Assembly (NCBI RefSeq): GCF_964030925.1
Contig: NZ_OZ034992.1
Coordinates: forward strand, 310,001-374,000
DNA: 64,000 nucleotides
DNA from: Spiroplasma_E sp902809815
Lineage (GTDB): Bacteria > Bacillota_I > Bacilli_A > Mycoplasmatales > VBWQ01
Direction: 5' to 3'
The stretch's first letter is position 1. Every line of letters starts with the position of its first letter. The translations under genes and the position numbers were made by a program. Below are positions 63,081 to 64,000 of this stretch, piece by piece. Under the pieces are notes generated by a model. That model did not search any database. It saw nothing but the letters and a program-made list of their open reading frames with translations, and was not told the origin of the DNA.

Positions 63081-63333
63081 ATGCAAAGTAAGTCTGCTAT
63101 TAATATATATATATTCAGAAATTAATAAATTAAAAATAGTTTTATTACTTGCTAAAATTTTTATCAGAAATGGTATTAGAGTATTTTATATTAAAAAGTT
63201 TGTTGTAATGAGTATTATCCAAGATAAAAAAATATGTTCTTACTTAATCAATCAAATTTTGAAAGAATGGAATTCTAAAAAAGAATATATTATTTCACTA
63301 GAAAAATATTTAAAACAACTTTCAGTTCAATAA
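63081..63333 (+). pseudogene. Small protein interrupted by an AT-repeat frameshift
   Basis: ATG at 63081 after TTAAGGAGAATACTGA. MQSKSAINIYIFRN stops, but adding one AT unit to the repeat TAATATATATATATTC at 63099-63114 gives MQSKSAINIYIYSEINKLKIV LLLAKIFIRNGIRVFYIKK and on to KKEYIISLEKYLKQLSVQ, stop at 63333 (84 residues). Basic amphipathic protein, unknown function. The repeat makes phase variation possible. Confidence 0.45.
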
Positions 63334-63515
63334 TTTATTAACAAAATAATTACTTGCTGTTAATAAATTTGAGTTAAAAATTAAATATAATAATACATAT
63401 CCATGTTTATGAAATTACTAATTCTGAATTGTCATGTGGCCAGAGTGTTGCCCATATTGTATATTAATGTTAAATTAAATAAAGATATTAGGAATTGAAA
63501 GGAAGAAAACATATC

Positions 63516-64000
63516 ATGGCTATTAATTTAAAAGGCAGAAATTTTATTTGTTTATTAGATTTTACTTCAGAAGAAATTTATTACTTATTAGAATTAGCTG
63601 CTACTTTAAAAATTGCAAAACAAAAAGGAATAGAAAAACAGCCATTAAAAGGTTATAGTGTTGCTTTATTATATCGAAAAGATTCATTAAGAACAAGAAG
63701 CGCGTTTGAAGTTGCTGCTTGTGATTTAGGAATGCATTCAACATATTTTGATCCAACTAGTAGTAAATTAGGAGTTAAAGAATCAATTATTGATACCGCT
63801 AAATTTCTTGGTAGAATTTATAATGGTATTCAATTTCGTGGATATAAACAAACTGATGTTGAAGAATTAGCTGAAAATGCCGGTGTTCCGATATGAAATG
63901 GCTTAACTGACTTATATCATCCAACACAAATGCTAGCTGATATTATGACAATTCAAGAGTGTAAAAAAAATAAAGATGTTAAAGGTATTAAATTTGTTTA
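63516..64000 (+). CDS. argF: Ornithine carbamoyltransferase, N-terminal part (runs off the right edge)
   Basis: ATG at 63516 with GAAAGGAAGAAAACATATC; start codon upstream at 63495 (GAAAGG) is the ribosome binding region. MAINLKGRNFICLLDFTSEE IYYLLELAATLK is the carbamoyl-phosphate domain start, KDSLRTRSAFEVAACDLGMH the STRTR-type phosphate-binding loop (here SLRTR), STYFDPTSSKLGVKESIIDT AKFL the 80s loop, and WNGLTDLYHPTQMLADIMTI QE the HPxQ motif that defines OTCases and binds carbamoyl phosphate. In mollicutes this is normally the catabolic enzyme (arcB) of the arginine deiminase pathway, producing carbamoyl phosphate for ATP. 161 residues seen of about 330. Confidence 0.85.

Overview
The window is extremely AT-rich and reads UGA as tryptophan throughout (for example in rplM, the ABC permease, FakA, the portal and the major capsid protein). 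Together with fused tRNA-Ile-CCA, a rplM-rpsI pair, an arginine-pathway ornithine carbamoyltransferase and many UPF0236 ('Mbov_0401') transposase-like genes, this points to a Spiroplasma or close mollicute chromosome.

Layout. 1-540: terminal piece of a prophage (called P3 here) lying in inverted orientation inside the early region of another prophage (P4, about 541-5690). 5690-9165: a truncated GDSL-type hydrolase, an IS5-like element, and the rplM-rpsI operon. 9166-44372: one host gene for a repeat (beta-propeller-like) protein, split by a 34-kb insertion. 44373-47272: small host genes, tRNA-Ile and a second IS5-like element. 47274-64000: host chromosome with an ABC exporter pair (ATPase broken by an IS3 element), a MATE pseudogene, several membrane/coiled-coil genes, hpf, Asp23-fakA, a YugP-like membrane protein and the start of the OTC gene.

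The central result is a pair of nested small tailed-phage genomes. P1 (9879-18235 plus 34692-43937) has imperfect terminal inverted repeats starting GGGAGCGT and is flanked by an 8-bp duplication (AAAAAATG). Removing it restores the reading frame of the host gene exactly. P2 (18236-34691) sits inside the tail-fibre gene of P1, has its own terminal repeats (GGGACGG / GGGAGGT) and is flanked by an 8-bp duplication (TTATTTTT). Both carry, next to the left terminal repeat, a UPF0236-family gene, and otherwise the same module: terminase large subunit (only P1), a small membrane protein, a 675-aa protein, portal, tail fibre, a 571-aa protein, a capsid-like protein, scaffold-like protein, then small early genes including RuvC-like and SSB-like proteins, and a structured noncoding region. 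No tyrosine/serine integrase is seen. The simplest reading is a family of about 15-16.5-kb tailed phages that integrate by transposition, with UPF0236 as a Mutator/IS256-like transposase. P2 lacks the terminase and P1 has a tail fibre broken by P2, so neither looks autonomous; P2 could be a satellite of a P1-like helper. P3 inside P4 repeats the prophage-in-prophage pattern.

Two insertion sequences (three IS3-like copies, three IS5-like copies) have hit the prophages and host genes. Many host genes outside the ribosomal and metabolic core carry single-base frameshifts in A/T runs, which is either gene decay or homopolymer sequencing error. Assignments of phage structural genes rest on motifs, order and size, not on database comparison.
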